Shown here: positions 37,412-49,354 of the stretch, piece after piece
Layout: every line of letters begins with the position of its first letter
How positions within the stretch are numbered: the first letter of the stretch is position 1
NCBI GenBank assembly: GCA_914767715.1
Contig: OU612067.1
Span: forward strand, 1,366,001 to 1,430,000
Length of the DNA: 64,000 nucleotides
Source of the DNA: Membranipora membranacea
Lineage: Eukaryota; Bryozoa; Gymnolaemata; Cheilostomatida; Membraniporidae
Direction of reading: 5' to 3'
Made by a program: the position numbers and the translations under genes
The notes under the pieces: generated by a model
The model's database searches: none
The model's input: only the letters and a program-made list of their open reading frames with translations
What the model was told of the DNA's origin: nothing

Positions 37412-40189
37412 CGCTGCTTTCGCTGACCCTCAATACCTCGTACAGATGACCGATTTTGATGACAATAATTAGGTTATGATATCAATGTTTTATGGATCTA
37501 TGCAGATTTTGTAACTCAAATGTTGAGAGAATAATGATGATCTTTGCGTAATAATTAACTGTGGTATTATATCCCAATTATTAAATGTAAATGCGAAGAG
37601 ATACACCGGAGCACTGCTTGTAGGTACAACCCAAATCTGTGTTTTATTATGTCAGTGTTATTTGTGAGAATGAATGAGATATATCATAAAATATATCTGC
37701 ACCTTAGGTCAGCGATCCTAACGACTGAAATCAGAACCGTCTAATAAATGAATCTCTGGTTGGTGCCGTCCGTCCGTAGATTTTCTCTCGATAGCGACTT
37801 CCTTAATGCTGACGACCGTCTGTGTGTATGTTAGCAGTACAATTAATCGTGGTGAGCTTATGTGTATTTATTACACACCTGTATATAATAAATATCATCA
37901 GTCAGCATTCATAAGGCAGCATCATCTGTATCTATCTATGTACTGTGCAGGCAGCTTATTAACATACAAAAATTCAACAGCGCCATGAGAGAAAACTCGT
38001 TTATGATTTGGCACAATTATGCAGTAAATACTGCACTGTGAATCTGATGATAAATATATTTACTCCACTTGAACAAGACTGTTAATACACTGCAGAGCCA
38101 TGGATTCTTGTTGCTTATCTGCTGCTGCATCTAAGCTGCAGATACAGAAAACATGACTGCCCTTTACCCAGACAGAGGTGCACTGAAATCTGGTCAAAAC
38201 ATATCAATTGTCTCGTACAAGACTGCTTGGTGCTCATGCTCATCACAAAATCTTTTGCTAATTCAAAATTGGGTAGAATGTTTATACTCTTTCTTCAAGA
38301 GATAACGTTCTCCATTATCATTTTTATCATTATTATTTACTTTTTCTTTGGCAGTTAGGAAGTGTTTTTTTACTTGCTAAGCTACGGAGTTTGTGATTAT
38401 CTGCTAGCTTGCTGGATTTATATATATCACCATAATATCGTGCGTATGATACAATATTGATACAAACTTGTAATTGGTGGATTTCATGTATGGTCTGCAT
38501 TTTTTACCCTAACCTAAGCAGCCCAAATTACTCCTCCAGTGTGTGCACTGTGTCTGACATTGTACTATTTCTAGTCGATAAATCAACATTGGTGTGTCAG
38601 CAGGTTAGAGTGAGAAAAGGTTAGGTCTGGGTAGGACAGTTAGAATATTAGAGAATGGGGATTGAGGTGTTTGGGTGTTTGAATCCTAGCGAGTCTAGAT
38701 GATCTATGATAAGGTGAACTCCATGACTAGACGTTAGACAAGGAGGGGTTGAGCTTTAAATCATTAGCCCTGGGATATGGCACATAATATTGACACACTA
38801 ACGATGAAAACTGACCTGCATTTCGCTTATGGCCATAAGATTGAATCAGAACAAGTCTTGGTGCTGAGCTAATAACTACAAACAATAAAGTAATGGCACT
38901 AATTAGCCAATCTCTTAATTACAATCAGCACCCCTAGGTCAGCATCAGCCCAGTGCTGCTGTATCCAATTCACATCCCTTATCTTACTATTTGGTGTGTT
39001 TGAATAAGCGTGCTGCAAGATGTTCTCTCCCTCTATCATCACAATGTACAGAATGTTCTGGTTGCTTGGTCTGACGAGAGCACATAATAATATGTTCACA
39101 TTCCAACCAGAAAAAAAGGTTACCATCTTGGTGTTGAGAGCAGCGCTCGGGCGAAGGAATGTTTTAGATTTGTGTGAGCCATAGACTTAATAATAAGTCT
39201 ATGGTGTAAGCAGCTCTTTTCTTGTTTACTTTTGCTCAAACTGCAGACATCTGGAACGCTAAATATTCTAAGTATTATAATCTTAATATTTGGCAGATTG
39301 AGTTGAGCAACACACAGGAATCCAGCCAAGAGCAACATGGTACTTAGATTTCCTCATTCTTATAACCTTAATTCTTATTATTATAAGATCTTACAATCCC
39401 ACATAACACTCGTACCTGTCAGAGAAACTGACAACTCAAGTCAGCTGCAGTCAAATAATCTTCTGAAGCCAAAAACTAGGATCAGAGGGATGATGGAGAG
39501 TTGGTATAGGTAGCTATTATCATAATTCCATCGGTTTTGGGTAGCAGTTATTGATAACTTGAGATATTGAGTGGAGAAGTGATCAGCCCTAATGTCGTTG
39601 TATGGCAGCAATGGGTGCTGCTACTGCGCAACGATAACTGCTCGATTAAGTCACAGGACGTTATTATGTTGCCCTATTTTTTATTTCAAGTCATGAGTTT
39701 AACAATTAAACACTGATTGTAAAACTGAAATTTTAAATCAACATTTTAGTATGATATCCTGCACTACATTTCAATTTGCAACAGTTATAAAATTTCTTTA
39801 TAAAAAATGTCAGAATATCAAAATATTGGTTGGGACAGACCTTAGTTATATAAATGCAGGAGGAAATTCTACATCCAGTTAAATGTATCTATGAGACGGC
39901 AGCAGGAGGAACTCTCGTGGTAGCCGAACACAGAATATGGAGATCTAGAGGGTTGGTGCAAGAGAGATTGGTTGAGAACGTGTAGCTACAGGATTGACCT
40001 AATTTCAACAAGGACAACAAACATCGCCCCAGAACCATCATTTAACCACAAAATTTGAAACTTATAGACAATGAGAAACAGAAACACTTAGAGCAGAGCG
40101 CAGAATAAAGATGATTTACTTCTTATCATTACTGCCGTCTAATACTGTGAAGATACAGTACCCTACAGTACGCTACATGCCAACCCTAC
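37412..40189. other. Intergenic region, no firm gene
   Basis: This is AT-rich spacer between the 279-aa gene and the MED1 terminator region. The only candidate is a minus-strand ORF 39338-39120 that begins MLLLAGFLCVAQLNLPN, a possible signal peptide, with a second protein-like ORF just downstream (39126-38899). No in-frame splice joins them without a stop, so I do not call a gene. Confidence 0.5.
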
Positions 40190-43100
40190 CTACAGGCCGA
40201 CACCCAGTCCGTCATCCCTTGAGGGATTCGGTGAGAAAGTCAAAGGTCTGCTGACATTTTTCTGCTTGACTAGGATTGGTTTAGGAGTAGGTGCCAGAGG
40301 TATAGACTTAGGGGCTTGTGTTACAATCTCAGGGGTCGGGCTGGCGGGGGCAGCGATCTCTTGTTGAGCTGATTGTATGAGCGGTACTCTGACAGGATTT
40401 GATTCTATGACTGACAGCTCATCAGGTGAGTTAGGACTCGGATCTATGCCCTTCTGCTGGGAGTCTGCTGACTTGTGTGGCTGAAACCTCGAGGTGCTGG
40501 CATTCGATGTGGTGTAGGAAGTTATATTTGGCTGGTTCAAGCGGTTGATGACATCATTTAGAGAGCTTTTCCGCTGCAATATAGGCTGTGGGCTTTGACT
40601 GTGTGCTTCGACATTAAGTGGTGGAATTCTTGGTGTAGGAAGCAATGGGAGCTTCTTTAGCTGACTGTCTGCAGTCACTGATTGTGAGTGAGACTTATTT
40701 CTGTTTAGTGAAACATTAGTAGCGTCTTCAGACGATGACTTAGAGGGTACAGATCTATTGTGGACTGGTGAGGATTTCTGCCACTCAGTGGGAACTGGTG
40801 ACTTTTGAGGAATCGGAGGTGGTGTTTCTGAGGTAGGACTGGGCTGGTTGTCACCAGGTTTTCGTTTAGGAATCTTAGGTAGGGACTTCAGGTTGTTAGC
40901 ACCATAGAAACCTAGCTTCATCAAGTCTTGTGCAGCAGGCTTTGTGCTCCCCTTTGAGCCGGGTTCTCCAGCACCAGGAGATTTTGGAGTTTTCTTCTTC
41001 TTCTCTTTATCAGAGGCCGGTTTCCTCATCTTATCTTTAGGCGATGCCCGGTCCTCTAGTGTCTTCATGCTCAGATAAGGCACTGCTTCTCCTTTAACCT
41101 GTACCTTTATTTTAGTTTTATCACCGACTGACTTGCTGAGAAAACTTCCCGCATCCATCGACTTACTCTCCTTGAGTTTTAACGAGTCCGAGGACTCAGT
41201 TTTCTTCATCTTTTTAGGTTTTGATGAACCATCAGAAGATGCCGAATGTTTGACTCTCTTCTCATCTATACTCTTTCTTGGTCGGCCGACTTTGCCTGAT
41301 GTGACTGTCACTTTGGTCTCAGCTTGCAATGCTTCTTGCTTCATCTGTGTAGGAGAGTCGAATAAGTCAGCGACAGTCTTCACTTCAGTCTTGATTGTGG
41401 GTTTTCTGTCCGTTGAGGTATCAGTGAGCAGCTGGACTAGAGCGGAGTCATGGCTGCTCGATCCTAGAGATCCCTGTTTAGACAGGGTAGGCCTGCCTGC
41501 TACACTCTGACCTCCAGAGTTAATTATACTGGATGGCAGATCAGCCTTTAATCTCACGACAGGAGACATATTACCAGGGAGCTGACTATGTGAGCTGATG
41601 GTGTACTGTGACTGCTGCTGCTGTTCGTTCACTTCTAGTTTGACCTTAGAGGTCAGCTCTCTCACTATCTCCTCGTTATCACTCTTTTTACGTTTCCTGG
41701 CCGCTGCTGCCGCTGTAGTAGGAGTACTTCCAGCTGAGCCAGGTGATGTCGATGTCTCAGATGTAGTCCTACGTTTTTGGCGTGCTTGTATTTTCTTCAG
41801 TCGCTTTTCAGCGTTGGCCCCCTCAGGATCCTCCAGCAATTCAACTAGTAGTGGCGCCTCCGATTGCTGTTGGGTTTCGCCCTGAGTGGGCTCTAACACT
41901 AAAGGGTGACCCGGCTGTGAGATTTTAGGGTTTTTTCCGTCCACCAAACTCTGATCGTCGAGGAGGCGGGATAGGACAGGGGCGCTGCTGATCAGTGATT
42001 TGTCAGCAGCTTGATGAGGTATAGATTTAATATTGACTACAGTGGCACCTTCAAAGATAGACTGCAGAGGTTTAGTGGGGCTGGTAGATGTGAGGGAGTT
42101 ACGGGGAGACAGAGTGGAAAAGCAAGAGCGTTTATAACCAGAAAATCTACGCATACACAGGGGGTACTTGTTGGTTTGTATATTCTTAGTACAACTAGTT
42201 GAAGCAGTATTGACAGAGCCATATGGTACATAGTGTCCTCTAGAGGTGTAATGATCAGTTAGCTTTTGCATAATTTCTCCGTGATCTGTCTTGACTTTCT
42301 TTGTCGGCGGAGGTAGATTCTCCTCTTGGTGTCCAGCTTGTTTTAGAATAGTTCTCATTGTGATGGGTATTGAGAAACACCTGGAAACAGTCAAGAACAA
42401 CCACATTAGAGCTCGCAGTGCACATATGATGAAGAAATGATATCAGAATATACAATAGAATCGACATATTATAACAACTAATTATTATAAATAAGTAAGA
42501 TATGAAACTTAATAGAGTATAGAGGGCACAACTCCTAAACGTTACAGGTCAAAACAAACAATTATACAAAATAATGCACACTCTGTCAGGCACAAACATC
42601 TATAGGTAACATGTGTTTTGTATTTTGAGGTCAATCAGTTGTTATGAATATCAAGTTGATTTAGGCAATACCATATCAACAAAGGTGAACAGTATGATAA
42701 CAGAGTACAGTACTGTACCTTTGTATTGCTTTAGAAGCGAGACTATTACTACAGATTTCAGATCCACTGCAGTATATGGAACACTTTGGTAAGCTCACAT
42801 CTGATATATCTATATCAACTACAAACAAAGTACAGTATAATATTACTGATAACTAAATATGTGTGGAAAGGTTAGCTAAATTTTCATGTGATGTGATACA
42901 CTAAGACCTCCTTTGTCTCTGAGGATTTTATCTTGATTTACTAGTAATAATAATCAAAATACATTAATAGTCAGCAAAAATGATCATTTTTAAAGTGACA
43001 AGAACATAACTCAGCTCTGGTCGTATGAACCCTCATAACTTGGTCTATAGAAGTTTTGTATTTAAAATGCATGATGGTAGGCCAAGATTACACATGAATT

Positions 43101-46100
43101 TGCAAGTAACATTTGCCTCAATGTCAATTAATAACTTTAAATCTTAATAGATGAATAGTTGTTGCCCCATTGAACCAACAGATCAGTGAGAAGGCAACTC
43201 CTCAATGCTGTGGTACAACAGCACCGTCAATCTAATCAGAGACTCTCCCTGATCTAACACAGTGTATTTGCATCAAAACAAACATGTGTTACATAACTAT
43301 GAGTCTGGCACAATGTTAAACAAACAAAGTAAATAAAGTTGTTCAAACTTTTTAGGTACTTATTTGTATATGAGTATATGGGTTCAGTGATGTCCATCGT
43401 GGCAATGATTTTTAACTGAGAAATCATACTAGAGCTTACCTGTCGCTACGCTGTCAGAGAATGGATGTTTGAAAGTGACAGTCAGTAATCTGGTGCTGCA
43501 CACCTTCAATTCCATATTCACTGGTTTTGTCTCCCCTGTAAAGGAAATATCAGTGTTATATATAAATATTTGCCATCAGTAGTCAAGGAAAGGGTAACGT
43601 ATCCAGAGTAATGACCTACAGTCTTTAACATAGAGGTTACTACCCGTTTCTATCCCAATCAACTTGCAATATTATAATAGTGTTCATCAATGGTATCCTC
43701 CAGCTATTAAATCTACTATGTATACATATGAGCAGGGATGAAACATGCCTATCATGTCGGAAAAAATATTATTGTGACAATACGACGATATGACAATGCG
43801 ACAATATGACATTTCGACAATATGAGGCGGCTACATACGTTTGACACGTTGAGTAGATCTAACACAGCTTAGTATCATAGTGTTTAACATGAGCTGCTGT
43901 CTGAGTAGTGCTATAGTAGTGATTATAAATGTAGGATGAGTGAAGGGAAGTTTAGATACTAAAGCTCCCATAGTCGGCTCCTCATTAGTCTTCAGCTCAT
44001 TGATATAATAAGTCTGTACCTGGCCTGGTAACGCCTGAACAGGAAATAGAATAATTTATATAACCAGATTTTTGGTGCCATTCCCATTATCATACTCCTG
44101 ATTCATGATCATGTAAATACAGGGCCAATCACATAATATATATTCCATGGAATTAGCTAACTGCAACTACCGTGATATCACAGTTGAGTTTGTATTTATA
44201 TTAGGATTATATTCGGACCAAGTACATACTAAGGTAGCCTGTGTTGACAAGCTTGTCAAGTCAGGCTAATACTATGGTAATTGATGTCTCATTCTAGGTC
44301 GAGCCTTGTTCACCAATTATTTATACAATTACCAAAAGATAAATATTTGGGAATGACAAACTTCAGTATTATTTTATATGGAGTAATTCTGACCAGCCTT
44401 ACTAATGTAACTACATATTTACTCACCACAGTAAATCGATTAGTACCAGAGGGGATTGTGGCACCACTAGACTTAACTATAGCATCTAACATAGGCATGT
44501 ATGTCAAACCTTCACTGAACGTACAGGCACCTACAGGAAGAGGAGAATATGATAACATATATGTCACAATGAGGTAACTGCAAAGTTATCTACTCATTTA
44601 AATTGTAACAGTAAGAAGGGCATGCCTTATGAAGTCATGAACAATTCAACTGTTTGGCAAGTCAGTAGGCTCTATTCGAACAAAATGAGAATTTGTTATT
44701 ATTATTTGGTAATTCTGAGACCTCAAATGTTTTGGAGTCTGCCATGTATAAAGATACAAAGCAGACTGAGAATTTAGGACTCATCAATAAGATGAGATGT
44801 CCACTTATATAATAACCATCCGATATACAATCTAATGTACAGAGTTCAGAGTGACTTATACACAAATATGCTCCTACACCCACCTTGGAGTCTCTCTATC
44901 TGTTTGATCACAGACTGACTCAGAGCTATCGGCTTCTTAAACTTGAGTATAAACGCAGCCGGCATCAGCACACTGTTAATATTAGTGGTAGCTACAAATT
45001 GTGTACCCCTGTTAGAAAGAAAAACACAAGATTAATAACAGCTATTTCAAATAATATATCTCTCATGACGTACGACTTGTTCTCAATAAATCAGGTTTCC
45101 CTTTAAAAATTAGCCTACACACAAAGCTTAAAGGTAGCCAGTATTTAACAGAAGTAGTTAACTCATATGATATCCATATATGCTATACCTAGTAGTAGCT
45201 TATGAACATAGTCAGGGCCAATGAGTTAAATACTTTTCGCCTATTGTTCTGCGTCAAGGTATTGAACTGATGCAAGGTAATTTCATAAATACTATGAGCA
45301 ATGACTTAGTGACTAGAAAAAAGGATTTTGGGAAATATTTCCTTGAAATTAGTGATTAGAATAATCCACCAGGCACACAAGGATCTCGAAGGGCGGATGT
45401 TCATGATTATCTCAATGAGAGATGTCATATAAGTGAGAGATAACATAACGTCATACTTACAGGCGATTATCAGCTGTTCTGGTATAATTCATAAGAGGGA
45501 TAGTCTGTAACTGATGACTGGTAGATCTCTGCTCTATCCCTATAGTAGCTGATACTCCTAAATCTAAATTCTTGATACCTTTAAATATTCACATAACATT
45601 AAAGAAATACAGCTCCAAGTGAATGTCAGTGTAATACCAAAGTCCATTTCATCCTAAATAGTAATGAACTTTGTTCAAGTGTATCACCCTGTCAACCAGC
45701 AGGTCTTAGTTTTATCACAGACTTGCTAACCGGTGCCAACACATGTGATGCTCAGTTTATTTATTATGCAGACAACAGCCAGCCCTGAACAGTAGGAGCG
45801 TGTAAACCGAAGACATCAGACTGACCTATGAAATCATAGCTTTGCCTATCATCGATTGATTGAGACAACTTACTATCTATTGTGATTGGGTGACTAGTCT
45901 GGTCCTTCTCATTAAGGAAATCATACGGAGTAATCCAGAATGTAAGCTTAGTAGGAAGACCTCCATTACGGGGCTGTACTAAGCCCAGCCACAACTTATA
46001 TATGTGTGCTCCTAGATTAGAACTCTTCAGTCTAAAAGGTATACACATGTTGAGTAAGAAACATAACATAAACTGGTGGTACAGCTCTCTAGCAAGGTTG

Positions 46101-48219
46101 AGGTACGTCAAAGATATGCTCATCGATTTAGGAAGTGCATCGATAGCCACAAAATGTGCATCTATCCTTACCTTTCTTACACTGATTGCGTCATACTTAT
46201 TGCATGATTTGAACTTACTGTGATAGTTGTACTTACTGTGATAGTTGTACTTTGTTAATCTTCTCGATGTCCGTCTCCAAAGATTGCTGCACTATGAAGA
46301 ACTTAGTCTTTACGGACCTATAATATAACCAAATCAGGGTGTGATATTTTTTTTGTTATGCAAGAAAATTAAATATGAACTGTCACGTCATAAATCGATA
46401 TAACTTGCTCTTTCCTTGAAAGTTTCTCCAAAAATTTAAAGCATTTCTGCATAAATTCTACCAAAAAACAATTTCAACAATAGGCTGGCATGAGCAGGCT
46501 GGGACATTACAATAATTAATCCATCTGGAAACATAAATAACAATACAAATAAACATTGATGCTTCTAATCTAAGCTTGAGGTTAGAGTAATGGCTGGTGC
46601 ACATTGTCCCAGACGACCATCCCAGATAGCCATCCCAGTCAATGTGAACATGAAAATGACACAATCCCAGACTGTCTGGGTCCAACTGGGACAGTATCTG
46701 GAAAGTTTGTAAGCGTCAAACTTTCCCGATGCTGTCCCAGACGGACCCAGACTTATTTTGCATCTGGGTGCTATGTGAACCAGACATTTGGATGATCTGG
46801 GATCATTTGGGTCGATTTGGGACTATCTGGGACGATCCTAAACAATGTGAACATCATCCCAGCACTATCCCAGACAAAAACCTAATTTCTAGTCTGGGAT
46901 GAGTTTTATAATGTGAACATAATACTGGGACCATCTGGGATAAGCATCTGGGATGGCATCCTAATGTCATCTGGGACAATGTGAACGACCCTTTAATCTA
47001 ACAGCATAATGACTGCTCAGTCTGTATTCAGCGAGGCCTAATTACACATGCCCCCCAGTTTCGATTCTAATTCAACACATAGCAATCATGACATTCGGAC
47101 TTGATTTAATATAATTACGGAGTATCACAAGCTGGAAGTCTCACAGCAATTATGGGTAAATTAGATATTCTGATTTAAATTTAGCTTCAATTAGGGGTTT
47201 GTGCTAAACATTGACTTTCATGATTTGAATTATATACTCACGATTCGCTGTCTACATTGTACATATCCATGAAACCTTTGATATGATCCATAAAGAGCTG
47301 TACATTGCCCGACCTGAGCGCCTGAGTCATAGCAGGCACACTAGTCGGCTGACTACCGTGGTGAGCTACTCGTACGTCCCTCACCTGTCCCTGACCAGAC
47401 TTGTCACACTGTAAGTCTATGTAGAACAAGTCTGTCGATATATACACCATGCTACCCTGTGTGAATATAAATAAGATATTTTCTGAGATAAGCTTGATGT
47501 GAGATTGGGCATTACATTATCTGCTGCGCAAACTGACACTCTAACTACAATCTACTAACACGCTACTTGCCCAAGATAATACCTAATTTTCGAACAGGCT
47601 ATAAGTTTTACAGTAGGCCTATCCCAGTTCCAAAAAGACTCTGGTATGTTTGTCAGGAGTGGTGGATATAAAAAAAAAGAGTACACCGGGGTAACAGTAA
47701 AATAATGCCCGGAGTGCGCATTAGGCTGATCTTTTTCTGACCTGCTCACCAATAGGTGATCTAATACTGACCTGCTCACTGTACTTGAGTCCGAGTTTCT
47801 GACAGGCCGAGTTGAGTCTTTCCAGTACTTGATTTAGTCCGCTAGTCACCATGACACTCTGTAACTTCTCCAGTGACTCATGAATCACTACCGGGTCTCT
47901 GAACTGCTTCGTCAGATCCTAAATATTCATAGATATAGTTATTCAACGAGTGAATATGCAATAAGGTTGTGATCTATAGTGTGGAATATAGTCCGTGACA
48001 AGATGCAAAAATAGGAAAAATATATTCAAGTAGGATACTTACCAGTGAAGCCATCCTTATTTGCTTAGCGAATTCATTCCAGGAATCAGATTGACTGGAG
48101 CGAAGGGAGTTATGTTTATTTCTAAGTTGCTCTAACAGGGCTTCCATTTTGGCAAGGTCGCTGGAGGCTTTGGAAGCCTCCCCATCCCCATCAGAGGGGC
48201 CACCTGTATCAGACGACAT
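40190..48219 (-). CDS. MED1: Mediator complex subunit 1
   Basis: Twelve exons: 48219-48043, 47918-47772, 47456-47242, 46317-46237, 46031-45826, 45578-45461, 45008-44884, 44530-44427, 44034-43839, 43535-43440, 42800-42719, 42380-40190. They sum to 3738 nt, giving 1245 aa with consistent phases. The N-terminal ~500 aa form the conserved MED1 domain (for example VIHESLEKLQSVMVTSGLNQ, DLFYIDLQCDKSGQGQVRDV). The single large last exon encodes a long, disordered, Ser/Pro/Lys-rich tail. That tail has three LXXLL motifs: LSRLL (about residue 652), LVELL (about 694) and LVQLL (about 830), each followed by acidic or polar residues. MED1 sits in the Mediator middle module and, in vertebrates, binds nuclear receptors through two LXXLL boxes (established). 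The tail ends in a Pro-rich segment. It is shorter than the human protein (about 1580 aa). It is divergently paired with PYM1. Confidence 0.96.
46213..46248 (-). repeat. 18-bp tandem duplication of a MED1 splice donor
   Basis: ACTTACTGTGATAGTTGT occurs twice in a row. On the minus strand this gives two identical CACA/GTAAGT donors 18 nt apart at the end of MED1 exon 4. The first (exon end 46237) keeps frame. Use of the second would add sequence that immediately reads CAG TAA, a stop. Confidence 0.95.
46582..47001. mobile_element. About 420-bp MITE-like element made of TCTGGGAT/ATCCCAGA repeats
   Basis: The ends match as inverted repeats (TTAGAG...CACATTGTCCCAGACGAC at left; complement of TTAGAT...CACATTGTCCCAGATGAC at right). 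The interior is crowded with more than fifteen TCTGGGA or TCCCAGA words in both orientations, and AATGTGAAC recurs about five times. It lies in intron 3 of MED1. No ORF. Superfamily not determined. Confidence 0.75.
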
Positions 48220-49354
48220 TGCGTCTTCTTAAAGGCCTATCATCGGAACGTCAGCTTCAGGTCACATAACTGTAATGAGATCAATGTTAATAATATAACC
48301 AACAAGCCTCACCTTAAGATTCAGAGCAAGGCAATAACATAAACAGTTAGCACACAGTGGTTATTATATGGAGGTGGAGGCGTAAATTCACTGTTTCTAA
48401 CCAGGCCTGTTACTACTATCTTCTTACATATATACGCTGATGAATAGCCTGTCTTGACAGGCTGAGGCTAGTCAAAAAAGCGAATTGGAACATGGGCAGT
48501 TCTTAGTAATTGCAGCTGCTCCTCTTCTTGAACAAAGAGTTTTACAACATCGAGTTCTTGAATTGAACTTGCATGAGACTAACAGACTGGAGAGCTTTAA
48601 ATTTTACCTCAAGTCAGTCAATGGATTGATTGATGAGGTGGAAAAACCCCCTGGGTTGGTGGTTTCAAATCATTCATTGTGATTGAAAATTGAAAGAGAA
48701 ATTAGTAGTGTTAAGTGTAGCTAATAAATATGGGTACATAAAATGTTCATTGAAATTTCATAATAAAATACATCAATGAACTACCTCTTCCTCATTGAAT
48801 ACATTATATGATTGATTATTCAAATATTTAGTTGAAAGAGATGAGTTGCAATTGCACTCTTTCTATTACATTATTATGCAACTAACTACTCAAGTTTTTG
48901 ATGATGATGATGACTATATTTTAACTGTTGAGGACTGAAAGTTTAGCCCAGAGGCTATTTTCCTGCATAACCATGGAAGCAGAACTAAGCTGTCAGCTTC
49001 CATGTACGTTAATTTACAGATTGCACAATCACAGTAACAGTATGAATGAGCTTTGGAGCTGGAAGTTGAGGATTCTGGTGCCAGGATAGTTGCTCAATGG
49101 TCGCTCTCAGGGTAACTCCATTTTATTACAGACTGAGTTTTGTTGTTTTGATAAACATGTACATAAAGATAGATTGTACAAGAATGAGAAGTGAAGAATT
49201 GAGGCTACAAAATATGATTGGTAGAGTGAGGGTCACGTGACTAAGAAGAGAGTATCTTTGATCAAGGAGGTCAGAATAAAGTTCTCTACTTGAAAAAAAT
49301 TCAGTTTTAATTTTTGTTTTACATCTCTTGGAGTATACAAAATTTAAGAGATTA
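48220..49354. promoter_or_regulatory. Putative divergent MED1/PYM1 promoter region
   Basis: 1135 bp separate the two start codons. The interval contains a short ORF (48485-48682) without splice or homology support and otherwise AT-rich sequence. No core motif is certain. Confidence 0.4.

Noticed and set aside
38899-39338. Small secreted protein gene (MLLLAGFLCVAQ... signal-like start)
   Set aside because: The two neighbouring ORFs cannot be spliced in frame without creating a stop, and there is no family match.
41133-42202. Plus-strand ORFs of 63-125 aa
   Set aside because: Shadows of the large MED1 last exon on the opposite strand.
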